From Marinomonas sp. SBI8L (lineage in GTDB: Bacteria; Pseudomonadota; Gammaproteobacteria; Pseudomonadales; Marinomonadaceae), in assembly GCF_001624705.1 (NCBI RefSeq), contig NZ_JSEO01000015.1, positions 1 through 64,000 on the forward strand: a DNA stretch of 64,000 nt, in the 5' to 3' direction. Position numbers and translations under genes: made by a program. Positions 55,791-64,000 of the stretch are shown here, piece after piece. The first letter of the stretch is position 1; each line of letters begins with the position of its first letter. The notes beneath the pieces are model-generated. The model saw only the letters and a program-made list of their open reading frames with translations. It searched no databases and was not told the DNA's origin.

Positions 55791-56636
55791 TTATGATGAT
55801 GCCAATAAAGGATAAGTGAAAAAAGTCAGATGCCCTAAGTTAAAAGCAAAGTGAACTGCCACGGCATAACTTAGTCTTCCGCTCCAATAATAGGTTAAAC
55901 CGTATAAAAGCCCAGCTAAGCTTGCCACTAACATAAAGACAGGCCCACCAGCAAAGTGTGCTAAACCAAATAAAACACTGGCAACACCCACGCCGATAAC
56001 AGGATGAAAGCGACGAGTTAATAGGTTTTGAATATAACCCCTAAACAATGCTTCTTCTGCAACACAGGTTAATAGCAAATTACTAAAGGCAAATACCAAC
56101 CACCAATTTGGTAGACTCAATTCATATTGGATAAGACCCAGAAGGAAAGCGAGTAAGAACACACCCGCAAACAAAGCGGCAAGCGTTCGTACTTGCGTTT
56201 GAGTCATTGCCTTAGTACGACCAAGCAGTTTAGGTACAAGTAAAAGCAAGGCAAAGAATATCAGCGGCTTATCAAGGTTTAAATATAATGTATAGGTAGA
56301 GCTATTTGCTCCGCTTTGCACCTGATCTAAAACCTGTAAATTATTAAAACCAGGAGCGAGATGTAAGGCTAAAGCAAGCGCCCAGACAACCACAATCACA
56401 TGGCAAATAAAACATTTTATTCCCTTAGCTTTTGCACCATAAGCGGCCACAATTAAACCAGCTACACCATATAGAATTCCGATTAATTCCAAATGAGACT
56501 GATACAAGGCGGCTAAAGCACAAACACCTAAACCTAAAAGCCCAAACTTAGGCTTAAAGAAGCTTGTAATAATTGCCATACCTAGCAGAAGCCAAGTAAA
56601 ACCTGCTGGGAAAAGTGAAAGTATAAATTCCATCAA
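55791..56636 (-). CDS. CPBP-family intramembrane metalloprotease
   Basis: 281 residues with about eight membrane segments. The three CPBP motifs are visible: EEALFRGYIQNLL near 195, FGLAHFAGG near 228 and HFAFNLGHL near 268, supplying Glu, His and His/Asn for catalysis. Family members cleave membrane proteins or prenylated substrates, and some protect against bacteriocins. Target unknown. Confidence 0.83.
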   Translation of the reverse strand: MMEFILSLFPAGFTWLLLGMAIITSFFKPKFGLLGLGVCALAALYQSHLELIGILYGVAGLIVAAYGAKAKGIKCFICHVIVVVWALALALHLAPGFNNLQVLDQVQSGANSSTYTLYLNLDKPLIFFALLLLVPKLLGRTKAMTQTQVRTLAALFAGVFLLAFLLGLIQYELSLPNWWLVFAFSNLLLTCVAEEALFRGYIQNLLTRRFHPVIGVGVASVLFGLAHFAGGPVFMLVASLAGLLYGLTYYWSGRLSYAVAVHFAFNLGHLTFFTYPLLASS

Positions 56637-56746
56637 TTAGATCCATAAAAAAACTGTGTGCGGATACTAGCATGCTACCGAATAGCTCATATAATCCAGG
56701 CAAATTATTTACACTAAACTCACACTTCCTTTTGCTAAGTGTTTGA

Positions 56747-57001
56747 TTAATAATTTTTCTTCTTTAAGGAAGGCTTACTAATCAAACGATTAACGATTGA
56801 GTTCACCACAGGATTAATCATGAAAGTTACAGGTAAGGCAACTGCAAAAGAGATCCCCCAAGCGGCTAGCCAAGCCAATAGAAAACTCATTAAGTCTTCT
56901 ACTCCCAGTTGTATGAGTGTCATAGCGAACGACATAGCCCCAGACATTAATAACGCCATAAAAAATCCAAACAAAAAACTAGAATATTTAGCATGAAACA
57001 T
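56747..57001 (-). CDS. DUF2798-like small membrane protein
   Basis: 84 residues from the ATG at 57001, eight bases after GGAGG. Two hydrophobic segments (FFMALLMSGAMSFAMTL and WLAAWGISFAVALPVTFMI) separated by a short loop, ending in a basic tail (LISKPSLKKKNY). This matches DUF2798, whose role is unknown. It lies downstream of pirin on the same strand. Confidence 0.65.
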   Translation of the reverse strand: MFHAKYSSFLFGFFMALLMSGAMSFAMTLIQLGVEDLMSFLLAWLAAWGISFAVALPVTFMINPVVNSIVNRLISKPSLKKKNY

Positions 57002-57047
57002 TGCATTAGCCTCCAATCAACTTTGATATTCTTTTTTAATTCTATAT

Positions 57048-57728
57048 TTAAATAATTTGCTGACGAACAAGGCTGATATGCAGTAGTTCGCTGGTCACGG
57101 TAAGATCCATACTCTCGCCTCTCACTAGGTCACCGTCTTTTACAATCTCGCCATTTAATAACCCTTCGCCTTGGCTGATATAAGCTAAAAAATCACCTTT
57201 AATTTGAATGTTTTTATCTTTCTTCAGTAGGCCAATATCGATTGTGGTATGACTATCAAAAGTCTCAGTTTGCAACTTACTACCACCATAAATACGGGTT
57301 AACTCATTCTCTTTTGGTTCATAGAGTTTGTAAGCTGCAGGTTCGCCCAAGGTTTCTGGCAGGGCCCAAAGCTGGAGTATGCGATTCCCCGTGGCATCTG
57401 GATTAATTTCATTGTGCTCAAAGCCTTCAGCCCCAGCTCTTTGCGCTTGAACTTGATAACCAGACAGAGACTGTCCGTGCTCTAACGAGCCTTCATGCTG
57501 CAAGTTACCTTCCAGCATGACAGTAATCACATCCACCTCATGATGAGGGTGCATTCTGGTTTCCCCATGAGGTAAGTACCTTGCATCCGCTAGGAAAATA
57601 AACTGCCCTAACCCGTTCCAAGTCGAATTATTACCACCTACTTTGTTATCAACAATCAAACGTGTTTCTTTAAGTCCAGCAAAACCACCACGTTTAAGAG
57701 AATCTCTGTGTAAAATCTTCATAATCAT
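57048..57728 (-). CDS. Pirin-family bicupin (YhhW-like)
   Basis: 226 residues. The cupin metal site appears in GETRMHPHHEVDVITVMLEG with histidines and a following QHEGS. Total length and the second, degenerate cupin half (residues 140-226) match YhhW-type pirins, which bind iron and may act as quercetinases or redox-sensing regulators. It is divergent from a LysR gene that probably controls it. Confidence 0.82.
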   Translation of the reverse strand: MIMKILHRDSLKRGGFAGLKETRLIVDNKVGGNNSTWNGLGQFIFLADARYLPHGETRMHPHHEVDVITVMLEGNLQHEGSLEHGQSLSGYQVQAQRAGAEGFEHNEINPDATGNRILQLWALPETLGEPAAYKLYEPKENELTRIYGGSKLQTETFDSHTTIDIGLLKKDKNIQIKGDFLAYISQGEGLLNGEIVKDGDLVRGESMDLTVTSELLHISLVRQQII

Positions 57729-57866
57729 TTCCTTTTATCTATATTTGTTTGTTTTTTTGAAGCTAAAAACATTGTAAATAAAGAAATAAAATTAAATAAT
57801 CAGAATAAATTAACCAATTTGTTCGAAAAAACTGAATAGTTTTAGTTTGAGGCAAGGAGGCAAAAA

Positions 57867-58751
57867 ATGAAGCTCACATTAGATGCACTTGAAGTACTCG
57901 ACGCGATAGATAAAAAAGGCAGTTTTGCCGCCGCAGCGAATGCCCTCTTTCGTGTTCCTTCCACCCTGACCTATACAATACAAAAGCTCGAAGAGGATTT
58001 AGGCTTTGTTATTTTCAGAAAGGAAGGCAGACGCTCTGTACTCACACCAGCGGGTCGAGTTTTATTAGAGGAAGGAAGGAGCCTTCTACTAGCGACCCAA
58101 GCCATGATAGATAAAGCCCATCAGGTGGATTCAGGCTGGGAGGTTCGTCTCAATATTGCACTAGATACAGTTTGGGATACACAGCAGTTCTTACCTATTC
58201 TGACTGAGTTTCAGCAACTTAATACAGGTGTTGAAATCAATCTCTTAGAAGAAGTCATGGGTGGCAGTTTAGAAGCTTTGATAGAAGACAGAGCGGATAT
58301 TGTCCTTGGTGGTCCAGCACCAAACACGCCCATTCAAGGCTTACAGTTTAAAGAAGTGATACAAAGCCAATGGTGTTTTGTGACCGCAAATCATCATCCT
58401 CTTACTCAAACAAACCTTCCATTAACGAATGAAATGATTGCTCCATATACTTCCATTGTGATTAAAGATTCATCCAGACATTCTCCGATCAAGTCCCATC
58501 GCCTTATGGATAAACAAAAGCAGATTAAAGTCGCTTCAATGCAACAAAAAATAAGTCTGATCGAGGCTGGTATTGGTGTAGGTTTTTTGCCCAAGCACAA
58601 GATTCAAAACAAACTAGATGAAGGCACATTAGTCACATTAGAAACCACAGAACCTACTGCAATAACGCCTCAATACTGTTCTTGGAAAAGTAACAACAAA
58701 GGCAAAGCTGCCCGCTGGTTTATTGATAGAATCTTGTCAGAGAAAATTTAA
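57867..58751 (+). CDS. LysR-family regulator next to pirin
   Basis: 294 residues with N-terminal winged helix (LDAIDKKGSFAAAANALFRV, STLTYTIQKLEEDLG) and a LysR substrate domain. 138 bp separate it from the divergent pirin gene. The arrangement (LysR-pirin) is frequent in gammaproteobacteria. A GGAGG ribosome site precedes the ATG. Confidence 0.87.
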   Translation: MKLTLDALEVLDAIDKKGSFAAAANALFRVPSTLTYTIQKLEEDLGFVIFRKEGRRSVLTPAGRVLLEEGRSLLLATQAMIDKAHQVDSGWEVRLNIALDTVWDTQQFLPILTEFQQLNTGVEINLLEEVMGGSLEALIEDRADIVLGGPAPNTPIQGLQFKEVIQSQWCFVTANHHPLTQTNLPLTNEMIAPYTSIVIKDSSRHSPIKSHRLMDKQKQIKVASMQQKISLIEAGIGVGFLPKHKIQNKLDEGTLVTLETTEPTAITPQYCSWKSNNKGKAARWFIDRILSEKI

Positions 58752-59090
58752 TTATTTCTTTAGAAAGAGTGAAAATCACATATAAATGATTGATAAATGA
58801 TTCCTCGTAAAAAAATGCTTTTTATATAAATCACTGATTAACAAAGAAATAAATGATTAATAAATCAATCAAAAAAAGCCTTATGAACTTTTAATATTAG
58901 ATATAGCCAAATAAAAATATCTTAATCCAAAAGAAATAACAGAAACTCATATCTGTAATTGTTTGTTTTATGCATAATAGTTTCATATTCTCGAATTTCA
59001 ATAAAAATAAAACGCATAAAAATGCACTTTAAGGATATTTAATTTAACAAATCATCCATGAGGTGCGTTTTCTCAATTAAGGGAAATAAT
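58752..59090. other. AT-rich leader upstream of the lipase-like gene
   Basis: About 340 bp with no gene seen. It is rich in A/T runs and holds repeated ATAAATGATT-type motifs near 58780-58860. It probably contains the promoter of the hydrolase. Confidence 0.4.
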
Positions 59091-60260
59091 ATGTTTGAAA
59101 ATTCGACTGCATTTAGCAAACCACTAAAACGCTTTTTGTGCCTTTCATCTATCTCTATGTCTATCTCAATGTCAGGCTTAACCTATGCCGCACAAGACTA
59201 TCTCGACTATGGCTTACATTGGGCCAAAATGGTGAGCGGCAATGAAAGTCAAGTCAAAGCCGTTAATCATGACGGCTCTCTCATCACCCAAGATACTAGC
59301 TACTATGACGATAGCAAACCAACAGTGATCTACTTCCATGGTTGGCAAAGTGGATCAGCTGAAGAAGGATATAGCCGAGAAGACTTCGAATTTTCAGATA
59401 TTAATGAAAACACCATGGAAACTTGGAAGGAACAAGGCTGGAATGTAGGCATATTCCATTGGAATCAGTTTGCAGACGAAAGCGAAGTGAAAGATGCAGA
59501 AGCAAAAATGTGGAGCGCAAATGGCAATAAAGGCATGCGTTATCGCTTAAGCGATGGCAGCTATAGTACAACCCAATCACCGGCCATATCTGTTGGCGAA
59601 ATTGCTTTTCAACAAATCAGTTCTGTTTTAGCCAACAACACATCCAATAACCTACGCTTTGCAGGCCACTCTTTAGGTAATCAACTCGCCGTTTTTGTCG
59701 CCCAGCAAATCAATGATGGAATAAATAACGGTACCTTAGCTAACAACCTCATGCCCAAAAGAATTGCTTTATTAGACCCTTTTTGGTCTCAAGATGGAAA
59801 AAGCTATTTAGGTGATAAAAATGGCGACGGCCAAAATGACTGGACAGGTGAAAGAGTTCGCTGGGCCATCAATGAGATGATTGCCGATCAAGACATTGCC
59901 GTCGAATGGTATAAAACCTCTCTTATTTTTGATGTCTGGATTGGTGATCAAAATACTGCTTTAGAAAGTGATGTAGCCCTCATCAATAACCGCTTTTGGT
60001 ATCTCAATGCTTGGGATATTACATCCAAACATAACCATGCACGTAGATGGTACTTTCAATCTATGGATTCAGACGCGCCAGAAGAAGTTAGTATTAATTG
60101 GTGGGGAACACGCAGCGAAACAGGCTATGACGCAGCAAGTGCTTCAACATCGGACAACCGCATAAAGTTCATGATGGGCAATAGTTATGAATGGGACCAG
60201 GTTGAAGGCCGATATACTGCTGACCCTGCTGATGATCAATTTGAAGTAAAAGATTATTAA
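59091..60260 (+). CDS. Secreted lipase-like alpha/beta hydrolase
   Basis: 389 residues from the ATG at 59091 after AAGGGA; the frame also reaches 59058. A signal peptide (LKRFLCLSSISMSISMSGLTYA) precedes the enzyme. The oxyanion region is TVIYFHGWQSG near 75, the nucleophile elbow is FAGHSLGNQLAVF near 205, and a DPFW segment follows near 240. This is a lipase/esterase-type serine hydrolase released to periplasm or medium. A strong terminator follows. Confidence 0.78.
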   Translation: MFENSTAFSKPLKRFLCLSSISMSISMSGLTYAAQDYLDYGLHWAKMVSGNESQVKAVNHDGSLITQDTSYYDDSKPTVIYFHGWQSGSAEEGYSREDFEFSDINENTMETWKEQGWNVGIFHWNQFADESEVKDAEAKMWSANGNKGMRYRLSDGSYSTTQSPAISVGEIAFQQISSVLANNTSNNLRFAGHSLGNQLAVFVAQQINDGINNGTLANNLMPKRIALLDPFWSQDGKSYLGDKNGDGQNDWTGERVRWAINEMIADQDIAVEWYKTSLIFDVWIGDQNTALESDVALINNRFWYLNAWDITSKHNHARRWYFQSMDSDAPEEVSINWWGTRSETGYDAASASTSDNRIKFMMGNSYEWDQVEGRYTADPADDQFEVKDY

Positions 60261-60269
60261 CCATTGAAA

Positions 60270-60305
60270 TGATTGAGCTGGTAGAACTAGCTACCAGCTC
60301 AATCA
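60270..60305 (+). terminator. Terminator after the lipase-like gene
   Basis: TGATTGAGCTGGTAG and CTACCAGCTCAATCA form a perfect 15-bp stem with a six-base loop. Confidence 0.8.
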
Positions 60306-60390
60306 ATTATTTAAAACATTTACTCATCACTCCAAAAACATAATTTAATAATGTTTAAATTGAGTATTTTTATTATGCAAACTGAAAAAG

Positions 60391-61173
60391 CTAATCAGCT
60401 TTCGAATTAGGCAAATACTTACCACTCTCAAGATCTCTTAAAAATTGCTCATAAAGCCCACTGGCTTTTAACTTTTTAAGCCCTTTATTAAAAGAAGCCA
60501 TAAATTGCTCATTTTGCTTATCATTTTTTGATAACAAGAGGTGCAATGACTTTTCACTCATTGGAGTAATACTTTTAGGATGATAAGTAATTAAGTTAGC
60601 CAGACTTTCTTCGTATTGAGTTTGCAGCAAAAAGTGTCCAACCTCTTTTGTTATTGGAAAAATATCAATTCTATTTCGAAGAAGCATAGTGAAGTTTAGC
60701 CCATCGTTTGAGATACGATGAATGTTATAGTCAGAAGAGGCCTCTGCTTTGCGGTAATCTTCATTATAGGTATAACCAAGAGTCCCGCCTATATGAAGCC
60801 CTTTAAGGTCGGTAAATTCATTCCATACAAATGGGAAAGATTTCAGATGAAAAAAGACAGTTTCGCTTGTTATCACAGGGTCACTATAATAAAACGTCTC
60901 TTGGATATCGGACTGATAGCGCCAAACAGCCGTACCATTTAACTTGCCATGCTCGGCCATCTTCATCCCTCGCTTCCAAGGGAGAAAGTGATAATTCACT
61001 TTAATACCTTCTAAAGCGAAAGCTTCTTTAACAATATGAGAAGCCACACCATCATGCTTTAACTTTTTTGAATGGTAAGGCGGCCACTCACCGTTTGCTA
61101 AATCAATAGAGACCTCTGACATAGCGCTAGCAGAAAATAGGATAGTAAAAATTATCACTGGAATTTTGTTCAA
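60391..61173 (-). CDS. Periplasmic solute-binding protein (SBP_bac_3-like)
   Basis: 260 residues with a signal peptide (IPVIIFTILFSASAMS) and the fold of amino-acid-type binding proteins: LANGEWPPYHSKKL near 25, FLPWKRGMKMAEHGKLNGTA near 62. It resembles the protein at 31117 in length and layout, including the PWKRxxxxxxxxxxxG region. No transporter genes are adjacent. Ligand unknown. Confidence 0.68.
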   Translation of the reverse strand: MNKIPVIIFTILFSASAMSEVSIDLANGEWPPYHSKKLKHDGVASHIVKEAFALEGIKVNYHFLPWKRGMKMAEHGKLNGTAVWRYQSDIQETFYYSDPVITSETVFFHLKSFPFVWNEFTDLKGLHIGGTLGYTYNEDYRKAEASSDYNIHRISNDGLNFTMLLRNRIDIFPITKEVGHFLLQTQYEESLANLITYHPKSITPMSEKSLHLLLSKNDKQNEQFMASFNKGLKKLKASGLYEQFLRDLESGKYLPNSKAD

Positions 61174-61378
61174 AGATGAGTCCTAAACCTTAGATATCTC
61201 ATTAATCATTAAAACAGTTGTTGCTCACCCGCTAAATTAACCTAGGAAACAAAACCTCATGCTTAGCCTGTACCGAGTTTGGTTCCACCAAGTAAGGCAA
61301 GTCATTTAAAATACTTACAATTAGCCTTAACTCAGCACTGACGCTTATTGAAGAATACCAAATATTCGCCAGACAACA

Positions 61379-61553
61379 AGGGAACCTGCGATTAAGTCAC
61401 CTCTTCTCAGTCTGCACTTGCAATGCATGAGGGGAAATGGCAAATAAGGCATCACTTTGTGCTTTATTAATAGAACAACTATTAAGTAACGACCCTCGCC
61501 ATAAATCTAATCGCTTTTATCCAGACGCTGAGTCGGAGGACTTATTCGCAGAT
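61379..61553. repeat. Third member of the AGGGAACCT miniature element family, partial
   Basis: Starts AGGGAACCTGCGATTAAGTC and ends GGAGGACTTATTCGCAGATT, where the final GTTCCCT of the family is lost. The block CGACCCTCGCCATAAATCTA matches the element inside proC. No gene in this intergenic region (61174-61654). Confidence 0.65.
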
Positions 61554-61654
61554 TAGTTTGTGTCTCATCAGTCATTGAAGGCTGAAAATGAAATGAGCAT
61601 TTTAAGACACTTTATATGAATTGATTCATGCTGATGATTGATTTAAAAGTAACG

Positions 61655-62542
61655 CTAATCAGTGTCAGTTTGCCTTGAATGAATCCACTGCTTAGGTGAC
61701 TGTCCATACATACGTTTGAACTCTCTGCTGAATTGAGAAGAGCTGACATAACCAACTTCCATCGCGGCTGTATTTACGTTCATGCCACCAACTATCTTGA
61801 TTGCAGCAGTGTTGAGTCGCATGGATTTTACAAATTGAATCGGCGACATCATGGTGGCTTGCTTAAATTTACGATGCAAAACAGCTCTGCTCATCCCCAT
61901 CTGAGTAGCCATCACCTCTATGTTTATCGGCTTGTCCAAGTTAGCTGTTAAGTATTCAATGACTCTGGCAATATCGTTGCCCACCCCAAATGCACGTCTT
62001 GCAGATACGCCAGCTTCTCCTTTTAACACGGCATAATACAATTCACGCAGTCGCCCTTCTCCTAAGATCGAAATATCAGAAGGGTTCTCCAGCAATCTAA
62101 GTAAACGCACAAGTGCCTCAGTGAAAGGCTCATCCCAGTGAGAAAGTGTCAAGCTAGATGATAGGCGACTTGCTTGAGGCTGACGAATAGCGCCTATACC
62201 TGTGTCCATTTCTATTGCGAGCTCAGTCATGACTTTTGTATCTAAAGAGATATAAACACCTAACAAAGGGTTTTCAGGTGAAGCTTCTGGCGTACCCGCT
62301 TCTACCGGCATAGAAATAGGGCAACACATAAATTGGCTACTATCGTAAGCATACCTTTGACCATTGACGATAGCTTCTTTCGATCCGTTCACTAAGGCAA
62401 CAACTGTCGGCTCGTAAATAGCGGGCGCACAGCGAACTGGACTAGTAACACGAAAGAGCTGAACCCCCTTCACACCCGTTTCCACCATACCATCGTCACG
62501 AACATTCATTTCAACGAGTTGTTTGATTAATTCTTTACTCAT
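61655..62542 (-). CDS. AraC-family regulator
   Basis: 295 residues from the ATG at 62542. N-terminal AraC_N domain (VALVNGSKEAIVNGQRYAYD) and two C-terminal helix-turn-helices (LDKPINIEVMATQMGMSRAV and MEVGYVSSSQFSREFKRMYG). Divergent from the dehydrogenase at 62823, 280 bp away, which it probably regulates, a common pairing for this subfamily. Confidence 0.87.
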   Translation of the reverse strand: MSKELIKQLVEMNVRDDGMVETGVKGVQLFRVTSPVRCAPAIYEPTVVALVNGSKEAIVNGQRYAYDSSQFMCCPISMPVEAGTPEASPENPLLGVYISLDTKVMTELAIEMDTGIGAIRQPQASRLSSSLTLSHWDEPFTEALVRLLRLLENPSDISILGEGRLRELYYAVLKGEAGVSARRAFGVGNDIARVIEYLTANLDKPINIEVMATQMGMSRAVLHRKFKQATMMSPIQFVKSMRLNTAAIKIVGGMNVNTAAMEVGYVSSSQFSREFKRMYGQSPKQWIHSRQTDTD

Positions 62543-62822
62543 AATGGCTACACAACTCAATTATCTTTTAATGTGGCTTAGCTTTTTACAAACCTTCTAT
62601 TAACGAATAACTAAACAGGTCAATTAGACGCAAATAAAACATCTAGAAAACACACCTCCAAATTAGCACCAGGGATTCACGAACTCAATTCAGCGATACA
62701 AATAGGCATATTTTAGAGATTATTTCGCCTATTTGCGCTCAATGCTGAGAGTTATATTTGTCTGCGATGAAAAACACAGATTTACAGACCTTCAAAGACA
62801 GACAATTTTTGGATCATAAACA

Positions 62823-63770
62823 ATGAAGCAAATAAACACATTTGGCCCTAAAGGCTGGACACCAGAACAACTTGGCTCTTTAACAGACAAAACCTATGTG
62901 ATTACTGGAGCTAATAGTGGCGCAGGTTTCCAAGCAACACGCACTCTGTTAAGCAAAGGAGCGAGAGTCATCATGCTTAACCGTAATACACAAAAATCCG
63001 CAGCAGCCATCACAGCTCTGAAACAGGAATTTGGCGATAAAGCAGAAGTTACCTTTATTCGAATGGATCTCGCTATATTAGATTCGGTAAGAGAAGCCGC
63101 CACGAAAGTATTAGAAACTACAAAACAAATAGACGCCCTACTCTGTAATGGAGCCATTGCCCAAGTTGCCAAACAAGAAATCACACTTGATGGCTTCGAA
63201 AGCCAGCTTGGTGTAAATCATTTTGGTCACTTTCTCCTATGTGGCATGCTTTTCGATCGAATAGAAGCGTCCCAAGGACGTATCGTTGTTGTAGGCAGCA
63301 ATGCTTACAAAATGGGTTTAAAGAAAATCCAATTTGACGACCTTAATTTTGATCGAAAATATACAGCTTGGGACTCCTACGCACAAAGTAAGCTCGCTCA
63401 AATGATGTTTGCCTACCAGCTACAAGATCGTATCGAAGCAGCAGGTAAAAGAACAAAGGTATTTGTATGTCACCCAGGCGCATCCAGAACTAACTTACTC
63501 ATGGACACAGCAAGCACCTTTAACAAAGTGCTTTGGTCACTACTTTCTCGAATCATTGCGCAATCTGCCGAAAAAGGCGCTTGGCCAGAAGTTATGTGTG
63601 CGACTCAAGATGGACTCGCTCTAAAGCGTTTATATGGCCCAACTAAAAGAGCCGAAACCGTTGGTCCTATTGGAGAGTGCTCTTTAAACGAAGTCGCGTT
63701 AAATCAAGGCATGGCTAATAAACTTTGGCGCTTGTCAGAGGAAAAAACCGGCCTTACTTGGTCGTTCTGA
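62823..63770 (+). CDS. Short-chain dehydrogenase/reductase
   Basis: 315 residues. Cofactor loop TGANSGAGFQATR near 28 (TGxxxGxG), LCNGAI near 100 in place of the usual NNAG, GVNHFGHFLL near 122 and the catalytic YAQSKLAQ (YxxxK) near 185. It resembles the retinol-dehydrogenase-like SDR branch. Substrate unknown. The patatin-like gene starts two bases after its stop. Confidence 0.85.
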   Translation: MKQINTFGPKGWTPEQLGSLTDKTYVITGANSGAGFQATRTLLSKGARVIMLNRNTQKSAAAITALKQEFGDKAEVTFIRMDLAILDSVREAATKVLETTKQIDALLCNGAIAQVAKQEITLDGFESQLGVNHFGHFLLCGMLFDRIEASQGRIVVVGSNAYKMGLKKIQFDDLNFDRKYTAWDSYAQSKLAQMMFAYQLQDRIEAAGKRTKVFVCHPGASRTNLLMDTASTFNKVLWSLLSRIIAQSAEKGAWPEVMCATQDGLALKRLYGPTKRAETVGPIGECSLNEVALNQGMANKLWRLSEEKTGLTWSF

Positions 63771-63771
63771 A

Positions 63772-64000
63772 ATGAGAATTAGGCTCTTACTTATTACCCT
63801 CTTCATGCTAACGATGGCAGGCTGTGCCCAGAATAATAACTATCAACAATTAGAGTTAGTTAAAGCTTCTGAATTGAAAGCTCATTCGAAAGAAAAGCAA
63901 ATGGCTGCAAGCCAAAGGGTTGAAAGCAAACCCAAAGGCCAAAAAGCTATTCAAAGAAAGAAAATAGGTATTGCCTTTGGCGGTGGTGGCATTCGAGGCT
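63772..64000 (+). CDS. Patatin-like phospholipase lipoprotein, N-terminal part (cut by window edge)
   Basis: 76 codons are visible. A lipoprotein signal peptide (RLLLITLFMLTMAGC, lipobox TMAGC with Cys at 18) is followed by a charged linker and then IGIAFGGGGIRG, the oxyanion-hole glycine loop that opens patatin domains. The GxSxG nucleophile lies beyond the window. It would be an outer-envelope lipid acyl hydrolase. Translation is probably coupled to the dehydrogenase gene. Confidence 0.75.
   Translation, partial: MRIRLLLITLFMLTMAGCAQNNNYQQLELVKASELKAHSKEKQMAASQRVESKPKGQKAIQRKKIGIAFGGGGIRG

Noticed and set aside
1-64000. tRNA or rRNA genes, including a tRNA attachment site for the transposon
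   Set aside because: None was recognised by eye; the attachment site is the 3' end of lysR.

Overview
The window looks like chromosomal DNA of a marine gammaproteobacterium, probably an Oceanospirillales-type organism such as Marinomonas. This is an inference from gene content (a LiuR-type leucine/isovalerate operon, many LysR regulators, diguanylate cyclases, moderate AT richness) and not from any rRNA or marker gene. No tRNA or rRNA gene was seen.

Positions 1-2138 hold the 3' part of an IS110/IS1111-type insertion sequence and two minus-strand gene cassettes with an attC site. I read this as the edge of an integron cassette array.

Positions 2139-27049 form one complete Tn7-like transposon of 24,911 bp. 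It has near-identical 25-bp terminal inverted repeats, TnsB-type end repeats (three dispersed at the left end, three tightly packed at the right end) and a 5-bp target duplication, CTACT, on both sides. It is a type I-F3 CRISPR-associated transposon. On the minus strand it carries tnsA, tnsB, tnsC, tniQ, a cas8/5 fusion, a short CRISPR array, cas7 and cas6, and it has no cas1 or cas2-3. The array lies between cas8/5 and cas7, which is not the usual place. Its last spacer sits next to a divergent repeat and matches 28 of 32 bases in the lysR gene just outside the right end, leaving 49 bp between protospacer and transposon. The element therefore appears to have guided itself to the 3' end of this lysR gene. 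tnsB has one in-frame TAA stop, so the copy is probably immobile now. Cargo on the left is a KAP/YobI-like P-loop NTPase split into two frames and an IS30 element. Cargo on the right is a second set of integron-like cassettes with attC sites: phage-lysis-like genes, a DUF2384 protein, a borosin-type methyltransferase with an N-terminal LigA-like domain, an EEP nuclease with a GNAT enzyme, a zinc-hook AAA ATPase and two HEPN-like proteins. These are separated by repeated modules of unknown function.

Positions 27050-64000 are ordinary chromosome. The lysR target is divergent from a SulP transporter, followed by an rluF-type pseudouridine synthase, a solute-binding protein, two diguanylate cyclases flanking a heme-type chemoreceptor, and a STAS-like protein. 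The leucine/isovalerate catabolic cluster (thiolase, MerR-type LiuR, then liuABCDE) has two palindromic LiuR-type operators. Then come an MFS transporter without a normal start codon, small enzymes and regulators, and a proC gene split by a 267-bp miniature inverted-repeat element that has two relatives in the window. The end holds a thioredoxin-like protein, a CPBP protease, pirin with its LysR regulator, a secreted lipase-like hydrolase, a second solute-binding protein, an AraC regulator divergent from a short-chain dehydrogenase, and the start of a patatin-like lipoprotein.
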